From Rhodospirillales bacterium (lineage in GTDB: Bacteria > Pseudomonadota > Alphaproteobacteria > Rhodospirillales > WMHbin7), in the NCBI GenBank assembly GCA_016214125.1, contig JACRPC010000020.1:1-45317 (forward strand): 45,317 nucleotides of DNA. The letters run 5' to 3'. The notes under the pieces are model-generated. The model saw only the letters and a program-made list of their open reading frames with translations. It ran no database searches and was not told where the DNA came from. The position numbers were made by a program, and so were the translations under genes. Every line of letters begins with the position of its first letter. Within the stretch, counting starts at the first letter, position 1. Below, in pieces: positions 32,890-41,804 of the stretch.

Positions 32890-34725
32890 ATGAGCGCGCC
32901 ATACATTCTTGGCATCTCCGCCCTCTACCACGATTCCGCCGCCGTCCTTCTTCATGGGCACGACATTGTGGCCGCCGTCGAGGAGGAGCGGTTCTCCCGC
33001 ATCAAACATGACCGTTCCTTTCCCCGGCAGGCGATCGCGTACTGTCTCTCAAGACTCCCCGCCGGCGCCCGCGTTCATCTCGCGGCCTATTATGACGATC
33101 CCGCCCTCACCCTCGATCGCGTCTTGGCAACGGCCGTGCACTTTGCGCCGGAGGGCCTGGGCGCCTGGCAGCAGGCCGCGGTGGAAATCTTCGGCAATAA
33201 GGCAGGCCTTCATGAGAGGATCGCCCAGGCCTTGGGTGATGATGCCGAGATCCTTTGCGTCCGCCATCATATGTCCCACGCCGCTTCGGGCTTTTTTCCG
33301 TCCCCGTTCGACGAGGCCGCCATCCTCTGCGCCGACGGCGTGGGAGAATGGGCGACCACGACGATCGGCCATGGTCGCGGCGCGGCGATCGAACCTCTGA
33401 GACGTCTTGACTTCCCGCATTCCCTGGGCCTGCTTTATTCCGCCTTCACCCACTTCTGCGGCTTTAAGGTCAATTCCGGCGAATACAAGCTGATGGGCTT
33501 GGCCCCCTTCGGCGAACCTCGGTTCGTCAAGGCGATCTTGGATCATGTAATCGATCTGCGCGACGACGGTTCCTTCGCACTCGACGTCCGCTATTTCAAC
33601 TTGGCCTCGACGAGAGGGCTGGCCTCCAAGAAGTTCGAGGAACTCTTCGGCGGGGCAAAACGAGACCCCGAATCGACCATCACCCGGCGCGAGGCCGATC
33701 TGGCCGCTTCCATCCAGGCCGTGTTGGAGGAGGCGGTGCTGCGCTTGTCGGCGCAGGCGCAGCGACTGACAAACAGCCGCCGCCTGTGCATGGCCGGTGG
33801 TGTGGCGCTCAATTGTGTCGCCAACGCCAAGATCGCGCGAAGCGGCCTTTTTGAGCGGATGTGGATTCAGCCGGCGGCGGGCGATTCCGGCGGCGCTCTT
33901 GGCGCCGCGCTCTACGCGGCCTTTCATCATGTCGGCGTCGCGCGCTCCGCCGCGTCCGGCCGAGACGGCCAGAAAGGAAGCCGCTTGGGGCCGGCCTTTG
34001 GCGATGACGTCGTAAAATCGGTGCTCGCCAATTATGGCATTGCCGGACGATTCGTCGCCAACGACGAGGAGCGCCACGCCCTTTTGGCCACCACTCTGGC
34101 CCAGGGCAAAATCGTCGGCTATTTCAAGGGGGCCATGGAATTCGGGCCGCGCGCGCTTGGGGCGCGCTCGATCCTTGCCGACCCGCGTGCGGACGACGCG
34201 CAATCGCGCGTCAATTTGAAGATAAAGCGGCGCGAATCCTGGCGCCCCTTTGCCCCGGCGGTCTTGGAGGAGCATGCGGCAAGCCTGTTCGATCTGACCC
34301 AAGACAGCCCCTATATGCTTTTCACGGCGCCTCTGCGCGAGTCTCTTCGCCTTAAGGCCGAGCCGGTTTCTGACGAGGCCGGCGAGTTCGATCTGGTGCG
34401 AACGATCAACCGCAAGCGATCGCATCTTCCGGCCATCACCCATGTCGATTGGAGCGCCCGCGTTCAGACCGTAAGCCGCGAGGAGCACCCGGATTTTCAT
34501 GGTCTGATTTCGGCGTTTCATCGCCTCACCGGCTGTCCGGTGCTTTTGAACACCTCCTTCAACGTCCGGGGCGAGCCGATCGTCTGCACGCCCGAGAACG
34601 CCATTCAGTGCCTGTTGTCGACCGAGATTGATCTTCTGGCGATCGAAGGCTACCTTGTCGAAAAGGCCGAATTGCCCGAGTCGGTTCGCATCGTCAAAAG
34701 GACGCCCGCCTTTGAGCCAGACTGA
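32890..34725 (+). CDS. O-carbamoyltransferase, NodU/CmcH family (copy 3)
   Basis: 611 residues, the longest and most canonical of the three copies. Metal pattern H126-x3-H130 (RHHMSHA) and D149 (CADGVGEW); LCMAGGVALNCVANAKI is the ATP-domain strand. GAMEFGPRALGARSILADPR lies near residues 414-433, and NTSFNVRGEPIV begins at 554. All expected motifs are intact. It follows the GDP-mannose-3,5-epimerase-like gene closely, and its last 14 bases overlap a small conserved-looking gene that begins at TTG 34712. By analogy with NodU and TobZ it would carbamoylate a sugar hydroxyl, possibly on the epimerase product. That coupling is inferred from gene order only. Confidence 0.95.
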   Translation: MSAPYILGISALYHDSAAVLLHGHDIVAAVEEERFSRIKHDRSFPRQAIAYCLSRLPAGARVHLAAYYDDPALTLDRVLATAVHFAPEGLGAWQQAAVEIFGNKAGLHERIAQALGDDAEILCVRHHMSHAASGFFPSPFDEAAILCADGVGEWATTTIGHGRGAAIEPLRRLDFPHSLGLLYSAFTHFCGFKVNSGEYKLMGLAPFGEPRFVKAILDHVIDLRDDGSFALDVRYFNLASTRGLASKKFEELFGGAKRDPESTITRREADLAASIQAVLEEAVLRLSAQAQRLTNSRRLCMAGGVALNCVANAKIARSGLFERMWIQPAAGDSGGALGAALYAAFHHVGVARSAASGRDGQKGSRLGPAFGDDVVKSVLANYGIAGRFVANDEERHALLATTLAQGKIVGYFKGAMEFGPRALGARSILADPRADDAQSRVNLKIKRRESWRPFAPAVLEEHAASLFDLTQDSPYMLFTAPLRESLRLKAEPVSDEAGEFDLVRTINRKRSHLPAITHVDWSARVQTVSREEHPDFHGLISAFHRLTGCPVLLNTSFNVRGEPIVCTPENAIQCLLSTEIDLLAIEGYLVEKAELPESVRIVKRTPAFEPD

Positions 34726-35050
34726 CCCATCCGCAGCGGCCTTCTTCTTCGACCTGCTGGTTCCATTGGCGAGCGCATTGCGAGCGGCGAACGCCTTGCC
34801 GTTGTCCGGCGTCGACCCAAAGCGGGAAAGCTACTTTACCGATGACGAGGCCCTTGGCGCCCACCCGGCTTGCCGAGCCTTGCCGAAACGCGAAGCCTTT
34901 CTTATCGGGCTTGAGCTAATATGGCTTCCCACCGGGTTTGAGAGCGAGAGGCTCGTGGCCGCGCTTCACGATGTCATGACGGCGCTATTGGGCTCTCGGC
35001 CCGACGCCGCAGGGCTTCAGGCGGGGCATCAGATTTATCCGCTCTTCTGA
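34712..35050 (+). CDS. Small hypothetical protein downstream of a carbamoyltransferase
   Basis: 112 residues from TTG 34712, within the last codons of the carbamoyltransferase gene (14-base overlap). The open frame extends further upstream inside that gene, but that part is its shadow. The predicted protein is helical (AAFFFDLLVPLASALRAANA at the N-terminus; ESERLVAALHDVMTALLG later), cytoplasmic and without recognised motifs. Tight coupling to the carbamoyltransferase and the following SGNH-like gene (21-base gap) suggests a partner or accessory role, which is inference. Confidence 0.6.
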   Translation: MSQTDPSAAAFFFDLLVPLASALRAANALPLSGVDPKRESYFTDDEALGAHPACRALPKREAFLIGLELIWLPTGFESERLVAALHDVMTALLGSRPDAAGLQAGHQIYPLF

Positions 35051-35071
35051 CGAAAGGGAGAGGCCGGCGCC

Positions 35072-35971
35072 ATGACCATCATCGTCGAGAACTGGTCGAA
35101 CGGCTATTCGTGCCTGCTGGACGAGAATTGGTTTCTGCCCCACCCCTCGCTTGGATTTCGCACCAATCCGGCCTTTAAAGGCTGCCGATTCGTCAAAGGG
35201 GAGGAAAGTTATCGCTTCGATTGCGGATTGGACGCGCTAGGCTACCGGCTGTGCCGGCCCTTGGGGCAAGAGCCCGGATCGGGTCCCAAGGTTTGGTCCT
35301 ATGGATGTTCATACGGTTTCGGTTGGGCGGTGGCGGACGAGCAGACCTTCCCTTGGCTGCTCCAGGAACGCAATCCGCATTGGCATGTCAGCAACTTCGC
35401 GGCCGGTGGCTATGGCACGACGCAGAACCTTCTGCACCTGATGCGGCAAATCCAGATCGAGAAGCCCGATCTGGTGATCTTCAATTTTCAAGACGATCAT
35501 ATTTGGCGCAACGTCGCCGCCCCGAGCATGCTGGTGCGCTACAGCGCGATCGGCAACGATCTGTTCGAAGGCTGGACGATTCCGCGCGCCCACTTCAATC
35601 CGAAGGGCGAAGTCGCGATCAAGACCATCCCGATCGTCGACCCCTACCTGCCGCGCGTGAATCCCGAGTTGGTCGAGTACGACAAGTTCTACGCCTTTCT
35701 TGTCACGTCGGTGCTGCTGGAGTCCGCTTGCCGGATAACGTTGCAGCATGGCGCCAAATTCATCTTCGCCATCATGGACAGCAGCCGGGACGAATTTGGC
35801 GGGCGGCTGGGCGACAAGATCGCCGGGCTGGGCGGGCACGTCTGCGACATGGGCATCAGGCTGGTGGAAAAGGAATGGCACCTTTATCCCTATGACCTGG
35901 GCCACCCCAACGCGAACGCCAACCGGCATTACGCGGACTGCCTGAACCGGGCGGCGCAAAGCCTAATCTAG
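35072..35971 (+). CDS. SGNH/GDSL-hydrolase-like protein (copy 2)
   Basis: 299 residues. The nucleophile block is KVWSYGCSYGFGWAV with Ser80. NFAAGGYGTTQNLLHL fits block II with its Gly. PDLVIFNFQDDH fits block III. D275-x2-H278 (DLGHP) is the C-terminal catalytic pair. All four blocks are better preserved than in the copy at 27732. No signal peptide is present. It ends the forward block and the biosynthetic region, 36 bases before the convergent liv operon. Likely an acyl- or acetyl-esterase or transferase acting on sugar-linked groups; the substrate is unknown. Confidence 0.78.
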   Translation: MTIIVENWSNGYSCLLDENWFLPHPSLGFRTNPAFKGCRFVKGEESYRFDCGLDALGYRLCRPLGQEPGSGPKVWSYGCSYGFGWAVADEQTFPWLLQERNPHWHVSNFAAGGYGTTQNLLHLMRQIQIEKPDLVIFNFQDDHIWRNVAAPSMLVRYSAIGNDLFEGWTIPRAHFNPKGEVAIKTIPIVDPYLPRVNPELVEYDKFYAFLVTSVLLESACRITLQHGAKFIFAIMDSSRDEFGGRLGDKIAGLGGHVCDMGIRLVEKEWHLYPYDLGHPNANANRHYADCLNRAAQSLI

Positions 35972-36007
35972 AGCGGGGTGACGAACCGGGCGCCACCGTT
36001 CAAGCTC

Positions 36008-36736
36008 TCAATGCCCTTCCGCCAAGCCAAGATAGGTTTCGACGATGCGGGGGTTTTGCGCCAAATCGCCGGCCGGGCCTTCAAGCGCGATTTCGCCCAT
36101 TTCCAGCACATAGCCGTAATCGGCCACCTCAAGCGCGGCGCGCGCGTTCTGCTCGACCAGAAGGATCGAGACGCCCAAATCCTTGAGCCCAACGATGATG
36201 CGGAAGATTTCCTGCACGATGCGGGGCGCCAGGCCCAGGCTGGGCTCGTCGAGCATCAGCAGTTTCGGCCCCGCCATCAGGGCGCGGCCCAGGGCCAGCA
36301 TCTGGCGCTCGCCGCCCGAGAGCGTGCCGGCCAACTGGTCGGCGCGCTCCAAAAGGCGCGGGAAGCGCTCATAGACCTTGGCCCGCTTGGCGTCGAGATC
36401 GCGGGCGCCCTGGCGGTAGCGGGCGAAGCCGCCCAAGGCCAGATTGTCGGCCACCGACATCGGCGCGAACAGCTCGCGCTTTTCCGGCACCAGCGAGAGG
36501 CCCAGCGCCACCCGTTCTTCGGTCGGCAATTGGACGATCGATTGGCCCTGATAGGCAATGGCGCCCTTGGCTGGCAACAGCCCCATCAGCGCCGCCAGTA
36601 GCGTCGTCTTGCCCGCCCCGTTGGGGCCGATGACGGTGACGATCTGGCCCTCGGGCACGGTGAGCGCCACCTTGTGCAAGGCCTCGACCTTGCCATAGGC
36701 CACCGCCAGATCGCGCGCTTCCAGCATTGCCGTCAT
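36008..36736 (-). CDS. livF: Branched-chain amino acid-type ABC transporter ATPase LivF
   Basis: A 242-residue ATPase with Walker [10 protein letters not shown], signature LSGGERQ and Walker [14 protein letters not shown], followed by the LivF-typical [25 protein letters not shown]. All motifs are complete. Its ATG overlaps the stop of the LivM-LivG fusion gene (ATGA). It is the last gene of the leftward operon beginning at 44521. It forms the cytoplasmic ATPase pair with the LivG half of the fusion. The true substrate may be an organic or aromatic acid rather than an amino acid, given the acyl-CoA ligase in the operon. Confidence 0.95.
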   Translation of the reverse strand: MTAMLEARDLAVAYGKVEALHKVALTVPEGQIVTVIGPNGAGKTTLLAALMGLLPAKGAIAYQGQSIVQLPTEERVALGLSLVPEKRELFAPMSVADNLALGGFARYRQGARDLDAKRAKVYERFPRLLERADQLAGTLSGGERQMLALGRALMAGPKLLMLDEPSLGLAPRIVQEIFRIIVGLKDLGVSILLVEQNARAALEVADYGYVLEMGEIALEGPAGDLAQNPRIVETYLGLAEGH

Positions 36737-38511
36737 GGCCCGGTCCCCGCGCTGCCCAGATAGGCCTCGATCACCTTGGGATCGCGGCGCACCCGCTCGG
36801 GCGGGCCTTCGGCGATCTTCTCGCCGAAATCCATCACCACCAGCCGATCGACCAGCCCCATGACGAAGGCGATGTCGTGCTCGACCAGCAAGATCGCCAT
36901 CCCTTGGTCGCGCAGGCCCCGAAGCAACGCCGCCAGGGCCTGCTTTTCCTGATGGCGCAATCCGGCCGCCGGCTCGTCGAGCAAGAGCAGCACCGGATCG
37001 GCGGCCAGCGCCCGGGCGATCTCGACGATCCGCTGCTGGCCCAAGGCCAGGCTGCCCACCGCGTCGTCCATATGCTCGGCCAGCCCGACCCGGCGGACTT
37101 GGCGGGCCGCCTCGAAGAGGATTTGCCGCTCCTCGGCCCGCTCCAGCCTAAGCGCCGCCGAAACCATGCCCTTGCGGCCGCGCCGGGTGGCTCCGATCGC
37201 CACATTCTCGATCACGCTCATCGCCGGGCGCAGATGGACATGCTGGAAGGTGCGCGCAATGCCCCTGCCGACGATCGCCCGCGCCGGCAGACCATCCAGC
37301 CGCTCGCCCTGGAAGCGCACCTGGCCGCCGCTCATCGGCAACAGGCCGGTGATCAAATTGAACATCGTGCTTTTGCCGGCGCCGTTGGGGCCGATCAGAC
37401 CCAGGATTTCGCCCGCCTTGATCTGGAAGCCCAAGCCATTCACCGCCATCAGGCCGCCGAAGGCTTTCTGGGCGTCCTCGACCTCCAGGATCACCGAGCC
37501 GCGCGCGGGGAAAGCCGCCTGGCCCAACGCCTTGGCCTCGGCCGGGGCGCGGCTCACCTTGCGCCTTGGCAGCAGCCGGTCGAGCCAGGGCATCAGCCCG
37601 TCGCTGGCGTATTGGAGAAGAAGGACGATCAGGATGCCGAAGACGATGGTCTCGAACTGGCCGGAACTGCCCAAGAGCTTGGGCAAGATGCCTTGCAGCC
37701 AGGTCTTCAGGCCGGTGATCAAGGCCGCGCCGGCGATCGCCCCCCAGACATGGCCGGCGCCGCCGACCACGATCATGAACAGATATTCCAGGCTGTAGCC
37801 GAGCCCGAAAGGCCCCGGATTGACGAAACGCAGATAGTGCGCGTGCAGCCACCCGGCGACACCGGCCAGCAGCGCCGCGTAAAGAAAGACCCAGATCTTG
37901 AGGCGCGCCGTGTCGATGCCGAAGCTTTCCGCCATCACCGGATTGCGCAAGGCCCGGATCGCCCGGCCGGGCCGGGAATCGAGCAGGCCGACGATCGAGG
38001 CCAAGGCCAGCAAAGTGACCAGCCAGATCAGATAGAAATACTGGCGGGTGGTTTCGAACTTGTAGCCGGGGATCGACAGGCTGGGCACCTCGGGAATGCC
38101 GTTGAAGCCGCCCAGGCCCTGGACGTTGCCGAAGACGTAGGAGAGGCTGATGCCCCAGGCGATGGTGCCCAAGGCCAGATAATGGCCGGACAGGCGTAGC
38201 GTGAGCCAACCCAGGATCAGCGCCACCACCGCCGTCGCCGCCAGGGCGGCCGGCAGGCCCAGCCAGGGCGAAATGCCGAAACGGGTGGTGAGGATCGCCG
38301 TGGTGTAGGCCCCGACGCCGACAAAGGCCGCCTGGCCGAACGAGGTCAGCCCGGCGACGCCGGTGAGCAGCACCAGCCCCAGCGCCACCAGGCTGTAAAG
38401 GCCGATGTAATTGAGAAGCGTGATGGTGAAATCGCCGCCGAATGCCGGCGCCAGCGCCAGCGCGAGCAGAAACAGGCCCAAGACGGCCCGACGGAGCAGG
38501 ACGGCGTTCAT
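36733..38511 (-). CDS. livM-livG: Fused LivM permease - LivG ATPase
   Basis: 592 residues from ATG 38511. The same frame runs back to 39588 through the livH gene, but that part is a shadow of livH. Residues 1-315 are a LivM-type permease with about nine membrane segments and the LivM hallmarks [17 protein letters not shown] and [16 protein letters not shown] linker of about 30 residues follows. Residues 345-592 are a LivG-type ATPase with Walker [10 protein letters not shown], signature LALGQQR, Walker [12 protein letters not shown] and [16 protein letters not shown]. Fusions of these two subunits are known but less common than separate genes. The start is preceded by a repeated GGAGGAGGAGGA that also encodes the Glu tail of LivH. 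Confidence 0.95.
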   Translation of the reverse strand: MNAVLLRRAVLGLFLLALALAPAFGGDFTITLLNYIGLYSLVALGLVLLTGVAGLTSFGQAAFVGVGAYTTAILTTRFGISPWLGLPAALAATAVVALILGWLTLRLSGHYLALGTIAWGISLSYVFGNVQGLGGFNGIPEVPSLSIPGYKFETTRQYFYLIWLVTLLALASIVGLLDSRPGRAIRALRNPVMAESFGIDTARLKIWVFLYAALLAGVAGWLHAHYLRFVNPGPFGLGYSLEYLFMIVVGGAGHVWGAIAGAALITGLKTWLQGILPKLLGSSGQFETIVFGILIVLLLQYASDGLMPWLDRLLPRRKVSRAPAEAKALGQAAFPARGSVILEVEDAQKAFGGLMAVNGLGFQIKAGEILGLIGPNGAGKSTMFNLITGLLPMSGGQVRFQGERLDGLPARAIVGRGIARTFQHVHLRPAMSVIENVAIGATRRGRKGMVSAALRLERAEERQILFEAARQVRRVGLAEHMDDAVGSLALGQQRIVEIARALAADPVLLLLDEPAAGLRHQEKQALAALLRGLRDQGMAILLVEHDIAFVMGLVDRLVVMDFGEKIAEGPPERVRRDPKVIEAYLGSAGTGP

Positions 38512-39551
38512 TCCTCCTCCTCCTCGCCGACATGATGGGTTTTCAGCGAACGCCAGAGCAGAACCGGAATGAGCAGCGAAAAGACGATGACCTCTTTCAG
38601 GGCGCTGGCCTCGAAGGAGGCGAAGGATTCGAGCAGCCCCACGAACAAGGCGCCCAGGGCGGCGATCGGATAGCTCACCATGGCGCCGATCGCCGTGCCG
38701 ACGAAGCCTTTGAGGGCGATCAGGAAGCCGGTGTCGTAATAGATGGTGGTGATGGGCGAGATGAGCACGCCCGACAACGCCCCGAACAGGGCGGTGAGCG
38801 CAAAGGCCAGCCGCCCGGCCGCCTCGGTGCGGATGCCGACCAGACGGGCGCCCACCCGGTTGACGGCGGTGGCGCGTAGCGCCTTGCCCCAAAGGGTACG
38901 GTTGAAGAACAAGGTGAGCAGCAAGATCAGCACCGCCGAGGAACCGATGACCAAGAGGCTTTGGCCGCTCACCAGCATCGGCCCCACCGAGACGCGGAAG
39001 CTGGTGAAGGCGGGGGTCCGCCAGCCTTCGGCGCCGAAGAACAGGAGCCCCAGCCCCAGCAAGGCGTAATGGACCGCCACCGCCACGAAGAGCAGCACCA
39101 GCACCGAAGCGTTGGCCAGCGGTTGGAAGGCCAGGCGGTAGACGATCGGCCCCAAGGGTACCACCAGCGCCACCGCGAGAATGACCTGCACCGCCAAGGG
39201 CGGCTTCAAGGGCGCCAGCCAATAGGCGAGGCCGCCCAGCAGGATCGGCAGCGCCAGATTGAGCAACGCCGAACCGCGCAGCCCCTCCCATCGCTTGGTC
39301 TTCCAGGCGACCGCCAGATCGGCCAGGAAGGCCAGCCCGCCCAGAATCAGCAGCAGCCAGACCGTGCCCGGCATGCTGCCTTGCTGAAGAACGGCCAGCG
39401 ACAGGGCACCGAAGGTGACGAATTCGCCTTGGGCGACGAACATCACCCGGCTGACCGCGAAAACCAGCAACAGCGCCAGCGCCAAGAGGGCGTAGAGGGC
39501 GCCGTTGACGATCCCGTCTTGAATGAGCAGGAGGGCGATGTCGAAATTCAT
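38508..39551 (-). CDS. livH: Branched-chain amino acid-type ABC permease LivH
   Basis: 347 residues from ATG 39551; TTG 39569, directly after the upstream stop, is an alternative. The protein is hydrophobic, with about eight membrane segments. LivH signatures are QDGIVNGALYALLALALLLV at the N-terminus, RATAVNRVGARLVGI, and GFLIALKGFVGTAIGAM near the C-terminus. It is somewhat longer than typical LivH because of an extra hydrophobic region around residues 75-130. It ends in five glutamates encoded by the ribosome-binding site of the following gene, and its stop overlaps that gene's ATG. Forms the membrane channel with the LivM half of the fusion. Confidence 0.93.
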   Translation of the reverse strand: MNFDIALLLIQDGIVNGALYALLALALLLVFAVSRVMFVAQGEFVTFGALSLAVLQQGSMPGTVWLLLILGGLAFLADLAVAWKTKRWEGLRGSALLNLALPILLGGLAYWLAPLKPPLAVQVILAVALVVPLGPIVYRLAFQPLANASVLVLLFVAVAVHYALLGLGLLFFGAEGWRTPAFTSFRVSVGPMLVSGQSLLVIGSSAVLILLLTLFFNRTLWGKALRATAVNRVGARLVGIRTEAAGRLAFALTALFGALSGVLISPITTIYYDTGFLIALKGFVGTAIGAMVSYPIAALGALFVGLLESFASFEASALKEVIVFSLLIPVLLWRSLKTHHVGEEEEE

Positions 39552-39569
39552 GCGCGCCGACGCCGACAA

Positions 39570-40880
39570 TCAGCCATGGGCGATCCATCCGCCATCGGCC
39601 GGCCCGACCGGCGCCGCCGGCATTTCACCCAGCCAGCCCGCAAAACCGCAGGCCCCACGGGCCGAAATCACCCCGCCTTCCTGGCGGAGCGTCATGCCGG
39701 GCAAAGCCACCAGGGGATGACCGAGCGCGATCGCCAAGGCCTCGGGCCGACCCCAAAGACCGATCGCTCCGGCCGGCAGAGACTCGAAGGATGGCGGTCC
39801 AACCACAACAAGGCGCGCCTGGCCGAGAACGCCCGCCTCGCCCGCCGCCGTCAGATGCCAGCTTGACTGGGTGTCACCCGCCAGATCGAGGCGCGCTCCG
39901 GTCGCCAGCGCCAGCAACAAGGCCAGCAAGGCCGGCGGCTGCGCCAGACTGCCCGAGGCCGTAATCGTGTCGCCGCTTCCGATGGTCAAGGCGCCGGCCA
40001 GCGCCCGCGCCGCCGCCGCCAGGGTCTGATGGGTGTGCAGGGCCAGCTTCGGCTCGCCCCCGCCCTCGGCCACCAGCAAGGCGACCGGATCGGAGGCCAA
40101 GCCCGACCGAGGCAGAATCAGCGGCGGTTCGGCATCGGAATCGGCCAAGGGCGTCGCGGTCAGATCGATCTGCGGCCGCGCCTTGGCCAGGCACAGGCGC
40201 CGTTCCAGCATCGCCTGGCCCGGCGGCAGAAGCAGCGCCACCGCGCCCAGCCGGGCGATCGCCAGCCAAGCGACAACGGCCTCCGGCGCCGCCGTCGCCT
40301 CGACCGAGGCGACGCGGCCCCTCTCCAAGCCCGCCTCGGCCAGCCGGGCGGCGCGATGGGACACCCGCCGATCCAGCGTTTGCCAATCGATCGAAACCGA
40401 TCCGGCCTTTAGAGCGACGCGCTGGGGATCGGCCTTGGCGCGGGCGCGCACCCAACCCTCCAGAGTCTCGCCACCCCACAGGCCCTCGGCGGCAAAATGG
40501 GCGACCTGCTCGGGATCGAAATGCATGGCCTGGCGAACCAGCATCGCCTCGGCGTCCAGCTCCGGCAGGCCCGGCGCCGCCAGCCCATCCCCGGCCCGGT
40601 AGCGTTTGCCGGCGCCCAGCCCGAACAGCTTGCGGTACTGGTCGCGGCGAAAGACCCGGCGTTCGGCGACGACGCGGATGAAGGTCACCTGCTCCTCGGC
40701 CAGGCCCAGGCGCTCGGCGATTTCGGCATCGGTGCGGCCGGTGCCGTCGCGTTGAGCGGCGATCGCCGCCCAATCGAGTTTGCGCACCGCGTCGCCCTTG
40801 CGACGCTGGATGTTGAGCCCCAGCTCGAAGATCGCCGGGGCGTAGGTGCGGATCATCCGTTCGGTGACGCCGTGGGGCAT
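39570..40880 (-). CDS. Degenerate AMP-ligase-like protein with N-terminal extension, probably inactive
   Basis: A 436-residue protein. Residues 1-100 are helical, with an HTH-like segment (TDAEIAERLGLAEEQVTFIRV). Residues 135-330 resemble the N-terminal subdomains of acyl-CoA synthetases (VALKAGSVSIDWQTLDRRVS; VVAWLAIARLGAVALLLPP). The ATP-binding P-loop that should read like SGTTGxPKG is instead AEGGGEPKLAL, the YGTTE motif is absent, and the C-terminal lid with the catalytic Lys is missing. A ligase activity is therefore unlikely. It is 3 bases after the Fe-S gene in the operon and may be a regulator, acyl-CoA sensor or partner of the intact ligase. It could also be an eroding pseudogene, though the frame is open. 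Confidence 0.75.
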   Translation of the reverse strand: MPHGVTERMIRTYAPAIFELGLNIQRRKGDAVRKLDWAAIAAQRDGTGRTDAEIAERLGLAEEQVTFIRVVAERRVFRRDQYRKLFGLGAGKRYRAGDGLAAPGLPELDAEAMLVRQAMHFDPEQVAHFAAEGLWGGETLEGWVRARAKADPQRVALKAGSVSIDWQTLDRRVSHRAARLAEAGLERGRVASVEATAAPEAVVAWLAIARLGAVALLLPPGQAMLERRLCLAKARPQIDLTATPLADSDAEPPLILPRSGLASDPVALLVAEGGGEPKLALHTHQTLAAAARALAGALTIGSGDTITASGSLAQPPALLALLLALATGARLDLAGDTQSSWHLTAAGEAGVLGQARLVVVGPPSFESLPAGAIGLWGRPEALAIALGHPLVALPGMTLRQEGGVISARGACGFAGWLGEMPAAPVGPADGGWIAHG

Positions 40881-40883
40881 GGG

Positions 40884-41804
40884 CTAAGCCTTCGCCTTGG
40901 CGGCTTTGCGCTTGGCCTCGCCCATGCGGATGGGATCGGCCAAGGGCGCGCCGGTCACCACCGGGCAGGCGCGCATGCATTCGAAGCATTGGGCGTGGGT
41001 GGCGCCGATGCCCGAGGTGACGCGGTAGAGAAAGCCCTGCGCCTCGGCGCCGTAGAGAATCTCCTCGCGGTCGAGTTCCGTGGGCGCGACGATGCCGTCA
41101 TGGATGAGATCGCCCATCGTCTCGTAGCGCTGGCACATTTCGGCGCAGCGATACATGTCGCAGACCATTTCGTCGATCTGGCCCGCCTCGTCCAGGCTGC
41201 CCGACAGACATTCGACCGGACAGAATTTCTGGCAGGGCGTCTGGCCCTCGGCCCGGTAGAGCTTGACGCAGGCCGGCGACGGACAGGGGTTGGAGTCCAT
41301 CGGCCGATCGGGCGGCAAGTCCATCTCGGTCAGCACCGAGCCGTAATAGAGCAGGCCGAATTCGGGATGGAGGAGGATGTCGCCGGCCAGCGAGCGGGCG
41401 CCGATGCCCGCCAGTTCGGCATGCAGCTTGAGGCTTTGCAGGGGGATGCGGTTGCCGTATTCGGGATCGATGTGCGGCGGCACGAACAAAGACGGCTGAC
41501 CATAAGTCTGCTCGAGGAAAAAGGAGAGGCCGAAGGCGGCGCGATAGATCGGCCCCACCGAATTGCCGATGAAGGTCATCACCTTGGCGGTCGAGCGCCA
41601 GGTGCCGCGGGTGCAACCGGGCACGCCGATGGCGATCACCGAGCGCGCCTGGGGCAACAGCGCCTTGGGGCCGAAACCGGGCGGCGCGATGCGCTCGACG
41701 GTGTCGGCATCGATAATGCCGACCGCCACCGCGCCGCGCGACAAGACGTAAGCCTTGATCGCCGCTTTGGCCTGTTCCATCGGGTTGTCCGCTTGGGCGG
41801 TCAC
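40884..41804 (-). CDS. 4Fe-4S cluster protein, distantly QueG/reductase-like
   Basis: 306 residues starting at GTG 41804, which overlaps the stop of the acyl-CoA ligase gene (GTGA). Cysteines occur as NPCPSPACVK, TPCQKFCPVECLSG, YRCAEMCQRY and QCFECMRACPV, enough for two iron-sulfur clusters. The N-terminal half (LLPQARSVIAIGVPG) and the overall plan resemble the epoxyqueuosine-reductase / reductive-dehalogenase-like group, but the classic double CxxCxxCxxxCP spacing is not kept and no cobalamin motif is evident. In this operon, with a transporter and a CoA ligase, an electron-transfer or reductive step in degrading the imported acid is plausible. The reaction is unknown. Confidence 0.75.
   Translation of the reverse strand: MTAQADNPMEQAKAAIKAYVLSRGAVAVGIIDADTVERIAPPGFGPKALLPQARSVIAIGVPGCTRGTWRSTAKVMTFIGNSVGPIYRAAFGLSFFLEQTYGQPSLFVPPHIDPEYGNRIPLQSLKLHAELAGIGARSLAGDILLHPEFGLLYYGSVLTEMDLPPDRPMDSNPCPSPACVKLYRAEGQTPCQKFCPVECLSGSLDEAGQIDEMVCDMYRCAEMCQRYETMGDLIHDGIVAPTELDREEILYGAEAQGFLYRVTSGIGATHAQCFECMRACPVVTGAPLADPIRMGEAKRKAAKAKA

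Noticed and set aside
38512..39588. Upstream extension of the LivM-LivG frame giving a 951-residue protein
   Set aside because: This part lies in another frame of livH and is Arg/Gly/Ala-rich. The ATG at 38511 has a strong ribosome-binding site and begins the LivM domain.
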